Shown here: piece by piece, positions 8,760-16,175 of the stretch
Numbering within the stretch: position 1 is the first letter of the stretch
How the letters are laid out: every line of letters starts with the position of its first letter
Assembly: GCA_002320605.1 (NCBI GenBank)
Contig: DCKG01000017.1
Coordinates: 62,391-126,390, forward strand
DNA from: Bacteroidales bacterium UBA1680
GTDB lineage: Bacteria > Bacteroidota > Bacteroidia > Bacteroidales > UBA932
Length of the DNA stretch: 64,000 bases
Direction of reading: 5' to 3'
Program-made: the position numbers and the translations under genes
Notes under the pieces: generated by a model
What the model was told of the DNA's origin: nothing
Seen by the model: only the letters and a program-made list of their open reading frames with translations
The model's database searches: none

Positions 8760-8772
8760 TTCCAATGATTTC

Positions 8773-9327
8773 TCAAATTAGTTTATGCATTTTCAGTTGC
8801 TGCTGCAGGTCTCGATGGCCGGGGCAGACGTGTTCCAATAGGGCGTGGAACTCAGGGCCGTGATTGAGGTAGCGCAGGTGGCAGAGCTCGTGGAGCATTA
8901 CGTAGTCGCGAAGCTCTGCCGGTATCCTCACCAGGTTGAGGTTCAGGTTGATGTTGCCCTTCGCCGAGCAACTGCCCCAGTTCGAAGAATTGTGCTTTAT
9001 CCGCACCTGATTGTAATGAAAGCCGTATTTCCTTGCAAGCTCAGCAAGCCGAGGTGGCAGTTCAGTTTTCGCCTGCACCCTCAAGGCCTCAATTTCAGAG
9101 GCCGATGAAACATATTCATTGCCAGTCCTTTCCTTCTGCCGCGCCTGAGCTTTCAGCACCCAATCCCGCTTAGCCATGAAGAACTCCAGCCCTTCCCTAT
9201 AGGGAGCGAAGTAGGGGAGAGTAACGGTCACGCCCCCTTTGACGCTTACCCGCAGTGAGAGCCTCCTAGTTCCCACGCGCTTCACCAGCCGTACCTTCCC
9301 AGCATATTCGTCTACGAATATTTTCAT
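8773..9327 (-). CDS. YgjP-like (DUF45 / M48-type) zinc metallopeptidase domain protein
   Basis: 184 residues, cytosolic, no signal peptide. The C-terminal half carries the zinc site YVMLHELCHLRYLNHGPEFHALL, where the HELCH residues fit HExxH and the following H-x-x-E/F segment fits the YgjP/WLM-like pattern. It also has the family hallmark NNWGSC-like SSNWGSCSAKGNINLNLNL. The N-terminal half is the usual beta-rich segment (KRVGTRRLSLRVSVKGGVTVTLPYFAP). The cellular substrate of this family is not well established. It starts 9 nt downstream of the stop of the AAA/DUF4143 gene on the same strand, so the two are probably co-transcribed. The length is normal for Bacteroidetes members. Confidence 0.85.
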   Translation of the reverse strand: MKIFVDEYAGKVRLVKRVGTRRLSLRVSVKGGVTVTLPYFAPYREGLEFFMAKRDWVLKAQARQKERTGNEYVSSASEIEALRVQAKTELPPRLAELARKYGFHYNQVRIKHNSSNWGSCSAKGNINLNLNLVRIPAELRDYVMLHELCHLRYLNHGPEFHALLEHVCPGHRDLQQQLKMHKLI

Positions 9328-9336
9328 GTCTTCTTA

Positions 9337-10641
9337 TTACATTCTGCCAAGTAGCCATTTCCATGCAGGAACGACTTTTATGCTCTTATCTCCATGCCTT
9401 AATGTTGCTTCTTCATCGTGAGTTATAATGGTCATATCGTCACAGTCTGTTGCCTGTGAAGCCTTCAGAAGGCCAGAAACCTCACGCTCCTTTGTCTCGG
9501 AGTTGTTGATGCTCCAAGACACTTGGATTAGGTTCTTGATTTTTCCCCTGTCTTCCAGAACGAAATCACATTCTTTGCCGTCTTGAAAATAAAAAATCTC
9601 CTCAACAGATGAGCGAATTCGACATAGCTGAAGAAAAATCGTGTTCTCAAGTTTAGTCCCATTATCGTTGCTTTGTGGAAGAAGGATGCTTGAATGAATC
9701 CCATTATCCATGCAGTAATATTTTTTCAGTCCTGATTGGCGTTGTACCAATGATTTTGAATACTTTGGGATTCTGAGAAATAAGAATATATTACATATAT
9801 AGTCTGACCATAGGTAAAGGTCATTCTTGCTGACCTTGAATCCTTGAGACTTCAAGTCGTTGAATATCTTGTTGATAGATGTAGGCTTCGAGATGTTGGC
9901 AAGCAGTCGTTTAATGAAGTAGTTTACAACGCTTACATTCGATATTTTGTAGTGCTCGACTAGATCCCTATAGAGCATTGCAGTAAAATAGTTCTGGAGC
10001 AGTTCGATTTTACGAGATTCCGATTTAGCTAACGTGACCTCAGGGAAACCGCCAAAAATGTTGTAGTCATCAAAGGCTGCCTTTATTTTTGCGATATCGC
10101 TCTCTAAGTGACTCGTGTCGTCAATGCCAGTGAATCTTAGATATTCATGAAAAGAAAGTGGGAATGTCTTATATTCCAAAGGATAACCTCGTAACGCTGA
10201 GACAACCTCTGTCGATAGCATCGTGGCATTGCTCCCGCAGACAAAGATATGCTTGCAGTAGCTTTTGTAGAGGCGCAGGACAAAATATTCCCAATCCTTT
10301 ATCAGCTGAATCTCATCAAAAAACATATAAATTTCATTAATAGAGATTTCAGGGAACATCTCCATGTAAGAAGAAATTATGTCGTCCAGTTCGTCCGTGC
10401 TCATGCCAACTAAGCGTTCGTCATCGAAACCAATCCATAGGATGCGAGTTTTGCTGACCCCGTCTTTAAGGAGTTGATTGACCGCTAGTTCCATCATCGT
10501 AGTTTTGCCACAGCGACGGATGCCAGGAATAGTTATTATCTTATTCTCTTCCGTGGGAATCTTTATGTCACGTTCTATTAAATTGAACGGCATTTCGCTC
10601 TGTTTTTTCGCAATGATAAATTTTATAACGTCCTTGACCAT
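9337..10641 (-). CDS. AAA ATPase with C-terminal DUF4143 domain (first of two)
   Basis: 434 residues. The N-terminal AAA_14 domain has Walker A GIRRCGKTTMM (about residue 40) and Walker B EIYMFFDEIQ. It continues through the 'CGSNATML' sensor stretch and SFHEYLRF. A middle winged-helix-like segment (ISKPTSINKIFNDLKSQGFKVSKNDLYLWSDY) is followed by DUF4143, a PD-(D/E)xK-like fold with LENTIFLQL, YFQDGKECDFVL and NLIQVSWS. The family is abundant in Bacteroidetes with no settled function; a nucleic-acid or stress role is only inferred from the fold. Its promoter has a long palindrome closely matching that of the second copy at 14888. The two proteins are diverged paralogues rather than a recent duplication. 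Confidence 0.9.
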   Translation of the reverse strand: MVKDVIKFIIAKKQSEMPFNLIERDIKIPTEENKIITIPGIRRCGKTTMMELAVNQLLKDGVSKTRILWIGFDDERLVGMSTDELDDIISSYMEMFPEISINEIYMFFDEIQLIKDWEYFVLRLYKSYCKHIFVCGSNATMLSTEVVSALRGYPLEYKTFPLSFHEYLRFTGIDDTSHLESDIAKIKAAFDDYNIFGGFPEVTLAKSESRKIELLQNYFTAMLYRDLVEHYKISNVSVVNYFIKRLLANISKPTSINKIFNDLKSQGFKVSKNDLYLWSDYICNIFLFLRIPKYSKSLVQRQSGLKKYYCMDNGIHSSILLPQSNDNGTKLENTIFLQLCRIRSSVEEIFYFQDGKECDFVLEDRGKIKNLIQVSWSINNSETKEREVSGLLKASQATDCDDMTIITHDEEATLRHGDKSIKVVPAWKWLLGRM

Positions 10642-10665
10642 AATTAATACGATAGTGATTAGTTA

Positions 10666-10706
10666 CAAATATATAAAAGTTTCCCTAAAAAAGGGAAACT
10701 TTTATA
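10666..10706 (-). promoter_or_regulatory. Promoter -7 element and palindromic operator of the first DUF4143 ATPase
   Basis: On the minus strand TATATTTG (10666-10673) is an exact TAnnTTTG -7 element, 24 nt before the start codon. Directly upstream lies a perfect 14-bp inverted repeat with a 7-nt loop (10672-10706). Its core TCCCT-AAAAA-AGGGA (10682-10696) has the same form as the one before the second DUF4143 gene. The dyad covers the -7/-33 spacer, a typical repressor position. Confidence 0.65.
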
Positions 10707-10752
10707 AAATCTTTCTCAAAATATGGGGAAAAACGATCGTTGATGTCAATCA

Positions 10753-11727
10753 TTATTGCTGGTTGGCATCCGACGTCGTGGACATATCTTCCGCGGTTGG
10801 AATGACATCGCAATTGCCGTGGGCGTCGGCGGTTTGTTCCTTGGCGAAATAAAGAATCACCAGGATCAGGACTGCCGCCGCTATTGCGAATATGGTGAAA
10901 TATAATGTCCTGGGCATTATGTCCAGCATGCTCTTGGCTTCCTGAACCTTCTCGCCCCCGAACTGGGACATGAGAACGGCCAGCAGGTTGTTCGAGCAGT
11001 GCATCAGCATGGTTAGCTTAAGAGAGCCTGTTTTGTAGTAGACGTATCCGAACAGGGAGCCGATCAGCAGCGCAGTGATGCCTTGCCAGTAATTGCCATG
11101 GATGGCGGCGAAGAACAGGGCGGAAATGAATATGGCCAAGGCAGGTGACATGCCTCTGCTGTTAACGTCTCTGCTGAGGCCGTCGTTGTGCGAGTAATTC
11201 AGAAGGCCGCGCAGGATGATTCCTCGGCACAGCCATTCTTCCAGCACGGGAGCGAATATGCAGGTCGTCACTATGCTCACCCAGAGCGGACCATCTAGAA
11301 TCGCCTCCATGGCTTTCATGAGATTGTCATCCATTTCAGGTAGAACGCTGTTCAGCAGTTCTGTCATGAAAGAAAGGGACAGCGTGCCCAGAATGACTAA
11401 AAGAGCTGCGCCGAAGCCTCCTGCTTTCCCGAAGTGGTTGCTGTCCAAGGCATAGCCTCTGTCAAACATTGAGTTCTGGCTGCTTTTGAGCCTTACGAAA
11501 ATGAAAACTGGAATGAACTGGACCGGATACATTATGAGCATCATGTAACTCATCTTGAAGCCCGGCAAAAACAAATTAAAACATAAGACGACGATTCCGG
11601 CGAGGATCATTCCAACTATGAACCACCCTAAGACAGCGAATAGCCCGCCTACTGACGGCGTGTACCACGAGCAAGCCGAGAGCAGGTCGTAGTTCTTCTG
11701 GACTGGTCTATTCTTGAAAAATGACAT
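10753..11727 (-). CDS. CPBP family intramembrane glutamic endopeptidase
   Basis: 324 residues with about eight hydrophobic segments. The CPBP (Abi/CAAX) catalytic motifs are in order: EEWLCRG (about residue 163), FFAAIHGNYWQG and LTMLMHCSNNLLAV. These supply the Glu-Glu, His and His/Asn residues of the Rce1-type active site in the membrane. In bacteria, family members process or degrade membrane proteins or small peptides, and a target cannot be named here. A terminal hydrophobic helix and a short acidic cytoplasmic tail (CDVIPTAEDMSTTSDANQQ) close the protein. It is separated from the upstream nucleotidyltransferase by a strong terminator and has its own transcript. Confidence 0.88.
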   Translation of the reverse strand: MSFFKNRPVQKNYDLLSACSWYTPSVGGLFAVLGWFIVGMILAGIVVLCFNLFLPGFKMSYMMLIMYPVQFIPVFIFVRLKSSQNSMFDRGYALDSNHFGKAGGFGAALLVILGTLSLSFMTELLNSVLPEMDDNLMKAMEAILDGPLWVSIVTTCIFAPVLEEWLCRGIILRGLLNYSHNDGLSRDVNSRGMSPALAIFISALFFAAIHGNYWQGITALLIGSLFGYVYYKTGSLKLTMLMHCSNNLLAVLMSQFGGEKVQEAKSMLDIMPRTLYFTIFAIAAAVLILVILYFAKEQTADAHGNCDVIPTAEDMSTTSDANQQ

Positions 11728-11740
11728 ATTCCTGAAAAAA

Positions 11741-11782
11741 ATTAAAAATCTGCCAGCAACGGCTTGCCCGCTACCGGCAGAT
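11741..11782 (-). terminator. Rho-independent terminator of the nucleotidyltransferase gene
   Basis: On the minus strand a stem of about 15 bp (ATCTGCCGGTAGCGG against CCGTTGCTGGCAGAT, three G-T pairs, GCAAG-type loop; 11748-11782) is followed by a T-rich run (plus-strand A run 11741-11748 and onward). It sits 30 nt after the stop of the 11812-12750 gene. Confidence 0.8.
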
Positions 11783-11811
11783 GAGATATATCCATTAATA
11801 TATTAAATATA

Positions 11812-12750
11812 TTACTTCTTCCAGAGCGGGGTAGGGTATATTCCTTTATCCACCAGTTCTTTGAATTTGGCAACCACTCCTGGGCGGTCCTCCTTGTAGG
11901 TGACTCCGAACCAATGAGAGTCGGTCGAAAGCACCTCACATTTGTAGCCATCCTCCTTCATCATCACGTCCACTGCATATGGAATGTAGAATTCCTTCTT
12001 CAGTTCGTTGATGTTCTCGCTGAGGAATCTGTCGAAGACTCCCTCGCTCAGGGTGAAATAGTCTGGAGTGAAGCCCCACATATTCATAGAGCAGAGTGCC
12101 TTAGCGTCAAGCTCGATATGCGTCTGGCCAGTGACAGTGTCGTCGCCATAAACTTTCCCGTCGGCTTCCTTACCAACGTTCACGTGCTCTGCCACTCCGG
12201 TAAGGTGCTGGGAAGCATCGTAGTAGCATATCCCTCTGGAGACTTTTCCATTCTCGGAGAGGGTGTGGTCAAGCTCGAAGCCCACTATGCTGCATGTTCC
12301 TTTAGAGTTTTCATGAGCCTTAAGCCAGCCGGCTATGGTCTTGAAAGAATCTTTTCCGTAGAAGTCGTCGCCATTGATGACTGCGAATGGCTCGTGTATG
12401 ACATCTTTTGCCATGAGCACAGCGTGAGCCGTCCCCCAAGGTTTCTGTCTTTCAGGGTTCAGCGTGTATTTGGATGGAATCTTGTTGAGCTCCTGAATCA
12501 CGAAATCGAACTCCAGCGGGGTGCCGTCAGGGCATTTCACGCCAGAGTATTTCTGCCTCACTGTTTCTTCGAACTCATCCTTGAAATATTGCCTGACTAT
12601 GTAGACAACCTTTCCGAATCCAGCATTAACTGCATCGTAGATAGAATAATCGATGATAGTCTCTCCGCTAGGGCCGAGGCCGTCCATTTGTTTTAATCCG
12701 CCATAACGGCTGCCCATTCCTGCAGCCAAGACGAGAAGCGTAGGTTTCAT
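11812..12750 (-). CDS. Sugar-phosphate nucleotidyltransferase
   Basis: 312 residues. The N-terminal nucleotide-binding signature LVLAAGMGSRYGGLKQMDGLGPSGETIIDYSIYDA and the downstream AVINGDDFYGKDSF (metal-binding D-x-D-like) identify an NTP_transferase fold enzyme. It joins an NTP with a sugar 1-phosphate to give NDP-sugar and pyrophosphate. The substrate is uncertain: the sequence has the GGLKQ variant typical of uncharacterised Bacteroidetes members rather than classical GalU or RmlA. Cytosolic. It is transcribed alone, divergently from the DivIC-like gene, from a promoter whose -7 element is only 2 nt from that gene's -7 element. It ends in a strong terminator. Confidence 0.87.
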   Translation of the reverse strand: MKPTLLVLAAGMGSRYGGLKQMDGLGPSGETIIDYSIYDAVNAGFGKVVYIVRQYFKDEFEETVRQKYSGVKCPDGTPLEFDFVIQELNKIPSKYTLNPERQKPWGTAHAVLMAKDVIHEPFAVINGDDFYGKDSFKTIAGWLKAHENSKGTCSIVGFELDHTLSENGKVSRGICYYDASQHLTGVAEHVNVGKEADGKVYGDDTVTGQTHIELDAKALCSMNMWGFTPDYFTLSEGVFDRFLSENINELKKEFYIPYAVDVMMKEDGYKCEVLSTDSHWFGVTYKEDRPGVVAKFKELVDKGIYPTPLWKK

Positions 12751-12779
12751 TGGCTTGTGATTTTATTATCTAGTTTCCG

Positions 12780-12787
12780 CAAATTTA
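12780..12787 (-). promoter_or_regulatory. -7 element of the nucleotidyltransferase promoter
   Basis: Minus-strand TAAATTTG matches TAnnTTTG exactly, about 30 nt before the start codon. A good -33 TTTG at the usual distance was not found. Confidence 0.5.
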
Positions 12788-12789
12788 GT

Positions 12790-12797
12790 TATTTTTG
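12790..12797 (+). promoter_or_regulatory. -7 element of the DivIC-like gene promoter
   Basis: Plus-strand TATTTTTG matches TAnnTTTG. It implies a leader of about 15 nt before the GTG start at 12818. It lies back-to-back with the divergent -7 element at 12780-12787. Confidence 0.5.
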
Positions 12798-12817
12798 CGC
12801 AAATAACCTTCGTAATC

Positions 12818-13150
12818 GTGGGAAAGTTCAAAGACATTTGGGACAAAGATAAAGACGGCTCGAACGCTGAAAAACGCTCTTTCGTGCGATATGCGATAGT
12901 GGCAACGGTTGTTTTCGTCATCCTAGTCGGATTCCTGAACAAGAATAATCTAGTGCGCTGGATTCGGTCTGGAATAGAAATCCAGCAGCAAGGGCGTCAG
13001 ATTAAGGAATATGAGGCCGACATAAAAGATATGGAGGATAAGATCAATGGCCTGACGACAAGCAAGGACTCCTTGGAGGAATATGCCCGCGAGAACTTTA
13101 ATTTCGCCGAGCCTGGCGATGACGTGTACATTCTAGAAGACGAAAAATAA
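12818..13150 (+). CDS. Septum formation initiator family protein (DivIC/FtsB-like)
   Basis: 110 residues, GTG start. A charged cytosolic tail (about 25 residues) is followed by one transmembrane helix (YAIVATVVFVILVGFL). Then comes a coiled coil (GIEIQQQGRQIKEYEADIKDMEDKINGLTTSKDSLEEYARENF) and the short conserved ending EPGDDVYILEDE. This is the layout of FtsB/DivIC, bitopic division proteins that bind FtsL and FtsQ at the septum. The EE-x-A-R-E-x-F-x-x-x-x-P-x-D-D-x-Y block is the family's C-terminal signature. Its stop codon abuts the 164-bp inverted-repeat element that separates it from purB. Transcription may read through to purB, as no terminator other than that element is present. Confidence 0.88.
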   Translation: MGKFKDIWDKDKDGSNAEKRSFVRYAIVATVVFVILVGFLNKNNLVRWIRSGIEIQQQGRQIKEYEADIKDMEDKINGLTTSKDSLEEYARENFNFAEPGDDVYILEDEK

Positions 13151-13313
13151 GAAGCTGTTTTGAAATGTTTGCCGCAGTTATTCATAGGGATTTTTCGAGA
13201 CAGTTTCAATTGCTGAAGAGGAAGCATAGCGGTAGCTATGTGACCGATGAAGCAGAAGAAAATGGCCGAAAAGGCACATAAAGAACAAGAGTGAATATTT
13301 CAAAACAGCTTCT
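13150..13313. mobile_element. 164-bp MITE-like element with 17-bp perfect terminal inverted repeats
   Basis: AGAAGCTGTTTTGAAAT (13150-13166) is exactly repeated in reverse complement at 13297-13313. It contains no ORF and an internal hairpin CATAGC-GGTA-GCTATG. The element fills the whole gap: its first base is the last base of the DivIC-like stop codon, and its last base is 3 nt before the purB ATG. Non-coding, short, with perfect termini, it has the form of a miniature inverted-repeat element. I see no clear target duplication and no transposase in the window. I recall similar intergenic sequences in Bacteroidales, but that is memory and not a search. Confidence 0.65.
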
Positions 13314-13316
13314 AAT

Positions 13317-14678
13317 ATGGAATTGAATTCTTTAACGGCGGTCTCTCCCATCGATGGGCGTTATGCCTCGAAGACAGAGGCCTTGAGGCAGTATTTCAGT
13401 GAATATGCTTTCATCCGCAATAGGGTGAGGGTTGAGGTTGAATATTTCATCGCTCTTTGCGAGATTCCTCTGCCGCAGCTCGCTGACTTCGGGGAGGGGA
13501 GCGGCTTTTCAAAGGAAGAGCTCTTTTCGAAATTGCGTTCGCTATATACGAATATGCAGCCTTCCGATGCCGTGCGAGTTAAGGAAATAGAGAAAATCAC
13601 GAACCACGACGTGAAGGCAGTGGAATATTATATTAAGGAGCAATTCAAGGCTTTAGGAATATCCCGATGGCAGGAGTTCGTGCACTTCGGGCTTACTTCG
13701 CAGGACATCAACAACACGGCCCAGCCGCTGATGCTGAAGGAAGCTATTGAAAATGAATATATTCCTAGACTGTCCGAGGTGGTTTCCGCAATGGAGGCGG
13801 ATGCGCAGGAGTGGGAGGACGTGCCGATGCTGGCGAAGACTCACGGGCAGCCTGCGACGCCGACCCGCCTGGGGAAGGAGTTCGAGGTGTTCGTGGTGCG
13901 TTTGCGCGAGCAGATGAGGCAGCTTTCGGAGCTTTCCTATCCTGCCAAATTCGGTGGGGCTACGGGGAATATGAATGCCCACAAGGTCGCTTATCCTTCT
14001 GTAGACTGGGTTGCCTTCGGGGACGAATTCGTGACTTCGCTGGGGCTGAAGCGGTCTTTCCCCACGACGCAGATTGACCACTATGACAATCTTGCCGCAA
14101 TTTTCGATTGCCTTCGGAGAATAAATACTGTTCTCATTGACTTTTGCAGGGATGTCTGGACTTATATTTCCATGGAATATTTCCACCAGCAGGTGGCGAA
14201 GAACGAGGTTGGATCTTCTGCCATGCCACATAAAGTGAATCCGATTGATTTCGAAAACGCTGAAGGGAATCTCGGGATGGCGGATGCCGTGCTTACATTC
14301 CTTTCTATGAAGCTTCCGATTTCTCGTCTGCAGAGGGACCTGACCGATTCCACCGTGCAGAGGAACGTGGGCGTGCCGATTGCCCATGGGCTGATTGCTT
14401 TGGCTTCGTTGAAGAAAGGACTCGGAAAGCTGATTCTTAATCGTGCTGCCATCGATGCCGACCTGCATCGCAACTGGGCTGTAGTTGCCGAGGCCATTCA
14501 GACCATCCTCCGCCGCGAGAACTATCCGAACCCGTACGAGACGCTGAAGAATCTCACGCGCACCGGTGCTGCAATCGACGAGTCCACCATATCTAATTTC
14601 ATAGATTCTCTGGACGTCTCCGATTCCGTCAAGGCAGAGCTCCACGCCATCACCCCTTGGAACTACACCGGCTTCTAG
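13317..14678 (+). CDS. purB: Adenylosuccinate lyase
   Basis: 453 residues. It cleaves fumarate from SAICAR in the de novo purine pathway and from adenylosuccinate in AMP formation; cytosolic homotetramer. The fumarase/aspartase superfamily signature GSSAMPHKVNPIDFENAEGN carries the catalytic loop serine. TSQDINNTAQPLMLKEA and the AKTHGQPATPTRLGKEF segment with the catalytic His are also clear. Its length and the LTAVSPIDGRYASKT start match the E. coli-type PurB. The start codon lies 3 nt after the inverted-repeat element, so the ribosome binding region is supplied by that element. Downstream lies a copy of the hairpin repeat rather than a clear terminator. Confidence 0.97.
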   Translation: MELNSLTAVSPIDGRYASKTEALRQYFSEYAFIRNRVRVEVEYFIALCEIPLPQLADFGEGSGFSKEELFSKLRSLYTNMQPSDAVRVKEIEKITNHDVKAVEYYIKEQFKALGISRWQEFVHFGLTSQDINNTAQPLMLKEAIENEYIPRLSEVVSAMEADAQEWEDVPMLAKTHGQPATPTRLGKEFEVFVVRLREQMRQLSELSYPAKFGGATGNMNAHKVAYPSVDWVAFGDEFVTSLGLKRSFPTTQIDHYDNLAAIFDCLRRINTVLIDFCRDVWTYISMEYFHQQVAKNEVGSSAMPHKVNPIDFENAEGNLGMADAVLTFLSMKLPISRLQRDLTDSTVQRNVGVPIAHGLIALASLKKGLGKLILNRAAIDADLHRNWAVVAEAIQTILRRENYPNPYETLKNLTRTGAAIDESTISNFIDSLDVSDSVKAELHAITPWNYTGF

Positions 14679-14707
14679 GCTGATGCCACCCTGAACGACC
14701 CTGCCCT

Positions 14708-14760
14708 CGTCATCCTGAACTTGATTCAGGATCTGTTTTTCGCAAACCTAGAATCTGGCC
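14708..14760 (+). repeat. Hairpin-forming interspersed repeat, copy downstream of purB
   Basis: CGTCATCC, then TGAACTTGATTCAGGATCTG, carries the perfect stem ATCCTGAA/TTCAGGAT with loop CTTGA and a T-run (GTTTTT) directly after. It could double as the purB terminator. The flanking 25 nt also match the copy at 7874-7924. Confidence 0.6.
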
Positions 14761-14798
14761 TGAACCATCTATTCCAGCATGCTGCTACTGGCAACCCG

Positions 14799-14891
14799 AT
14801 GGAAATCTCTTCAATCGAGGAAACAATCTCTCCGGAAGTCATCGCCGACATCATCGCGTGGATCAAGTCTTTAAGGATATTCCACGGTTAG
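14799..14891 (+). other. Possible 30-codon coding remnant
   Basis: An open frame reads MEISSIEETISPEVIADIIAW then IKSLRIFHG, overlapping the stop of the convergent ATPase gene by a few bases. The composition is protein-like and helical, but there is no promoter and it follows a repeat. It may be a decayed gene end or a chance ORF. Confidence 0.2.
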
Positions 14892-16060
14892 TAGTTCATG
14901 CCGAAGTACCACAATGGGATGACGGATCCGTGCCCGGTTTCGATGTCGTCTTTCACTATGATTCCATTGTTCACATTCTCTATTTGGCGCTTTCCCTTCT
15001 TCATGCCGCCAACCTCGAATGTATATGGCTTGATGTAAAAATCGCTTTCTCGTGATGCCGTGACTAGATTGCGGACACGCATCTGATTATAGAAAAACGT
15101 CTTACCTATATTTGCCTTCCCACCTGTCAGGGCATACATCAGAGTAGTATTGTCCACATATACTTTCTCCATCTTTCCAAGAGCTCTCATTCCCTGCGTG
15201 TTGTCGCGCAATAACCCCAACATCCCTGCCTGTCCCAGATAAACGAGATAAGAAGGCACGTTGTTCTTGCTGACCCCAACTTCTTGCGCCAAGCTGTCGA
15301 AGTTGGGTTTGTACGGTGCTATTCCGGAAACGATTTCCAGCAGACGTTCCAGCTTGCGGGCCGTGTCTGGACGAAGGTTTGCGGAATGGGCGATGTCTAT
15401 CTCCACCGTTTGCACGACTATCTGATTCAGGCGCTGATAGAATCCAGGTTCTTCAGCAAACGGATAGTAACCCTCAGTGAGATATTCATTGAAATATGGT
15501 AGCGGATGCGGAAGTTCCGGAATAGTAACTCGCTGCTTTATTATGTCATCTATTGAAAACACTGGGGCCTCGATGCCTTTGCGGATTAGAAGAAATTCGC
15601 GGAATGACAGACCTTGCATCGAGTACATCAGCGCTCTGCGGCTCAGGTCGGCCTGACCTTTAGTAATTTCGAGTACGGAAGATCCCGTGAACACTACGTG
15701 CAGGTCAGCGTGAACGTCATAAATCTGCTTGAGTTCCTGGCTCCAGCCATGATATTTATGGATTTCATCGATGAAGAGATGAGAGCCTCCGTACTTCACG
15801 AACTCATCTGCCAGAGACACAATAGAGTGGCTATTGAAATATAGGCTGTCTGCGCTTACATAGAGCACATTGCTCCTGTCCGGAAGATGCTTGATATGCT
15901 GAAGCAGCATGGTTGATTTCCCTACTCCCCTTGGGCCAATAATGCCTATCATTCGCGCCCTCCAATCAATGTCGCCATAAAGATAACGAAAATGCTTCTG
16001 AGTGGTCTGCCGAAGCATCTCATCTTGATATTGATATAAAATTTCGTCGACCATGATCAT
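14888..16060 (-). CDS. AAA ATPase with C-terminal DUF4143 domain (second of two)
   Basis: 390 residues. Walker A GIIGPRGVGKSTML (about residue 38), Walker B SHLFIDEIHKY, then FTGSSVLEITKGQADLSRRA and GLSFREFLLIRKGI typical of the AAA_14 domain. The winged-helix-like middle (FDSLAQEVGVSKNNVPSYLVYLGQAGMLGLL) precedes DUF4143 (KVYVDNTTLMYAL, IGKTFFYNQMR, EVGGMKKGKRQIENVNNGIIVKDDIE). The last part resembles the variant with a degraded nuclease-like core. It is the same family as 9337-10641 but clearly diverged from it. The gene is alone on its transcript. Its promoter carries two TCCCT-N5-AGGGA-type dyads. A function in defence, replication stress or autoregulation is conjecture. Confidence 0.9.
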   Translation of the reverse strand: MIMVDEILYQYQDEMLRQTTQKHFRYLYGDIDWRARMIGIIGPRGVGKSTMLLQHIKHLPDRSNVLYVSADSLYFNSHSIVSLADEFVKYGGSHLFIDEIHKYHGWSQELKQIYDVHADLHVVFTGSSVLEITKGQADLSRRALMYSMQGLSFREFLLIRKGIEAPVFSIDDIIKQRVTIPELPHPLPYFNEYLTEGYYPFAEEPGFYQRLNQIVVQTVEIDIAHSANLRPDTARKLERLLEIVSGIAPYKPNFDSLAQEVGVSKNNVPSYLVYLGQAGMLGLLRDNTQGMRALGKMEKVYVDNTTLMYALTGGKANIGKTFFYNQMRVRNLVTASRESDFYIKPYTFEVGGMKKGKRQIENVNNGIIVKDDIETGHGSVIPLWYFGMNY

Positions 16061-16070
16061 GTATTTTCTG

Positions 16071-16132
16071 CGAATATACTAAAAATCCCTATAATAGGGA
16101 CGATTTGCCCATATTTGTCACTATTATAGGGA
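16071..16132 (-). promoter_or_regulatory. Promoter and tandem palindromic operators of the second DUF4143 ATPase
   Basis: On the minus strand TATATTCG (16071-16078) is a one-mismatch -7 element, 10 nt from the start codon. The perfect dyad TCCCT-ATAAT-AGGGA is at 16086-16100. A second copy with one mismatch (TCACT-ATTAT-AGGGA) is at 16118-16132, exactly 32 bp further. The first dyad begins 7 nt beyond the -7 element, against 8 nt at the other DUF4143 gene. Confidence 0.65.
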
Positions 16133-16175
16133 TATATTGCGAGCGTCTGAATTATTGCGCTGTGTGTCAGGTGCC

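Larger units (their letters stand above)
7707..8772. other. Gene-free, repeat-rich intergenic region (about 1.07 kb)
   Basis: No ORF here has credible protein features: the open frames on both strands are rich in Arg, Ser, Pro and His and overlap repeats. It holds at least three kinds of short repeat: hairpin units around 7874-7981, a 28-nt direct repeat at 8342 and 8405 with an inverted relative at 8531, and an element at 7771 and 8729 that recurs at 47977. It also holds one long hairpin at 8629-8677. The stretch at about 7990-8280 shows no structure I can name. It looks like a site where short interspersed repeats have accumulated between two conserved blocks. Confidence 0.6.

Noticed and set aside
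11914..12696. 260-codon open frame antisense to the nucleotidyltransferase
   Set aside because: Shadow of a well-supported gene; no start context and no known motif.
13653..14645. 330-codon open frame antisense to purB
   Set aside because: It lies wholly inside a clear adenylosuccinate lyase gene, has no domain pattern, and results from the codon use of the sense strand.
9337..16060. Defence island or toxin-antitoxin system around the two DUF4143 ATPases
   Set aside because: Neighbours are housekeeping genes (purB, folP, a division protein) and there is no nuclease, methylase or antitoxin partner. The family name alone is not enough.
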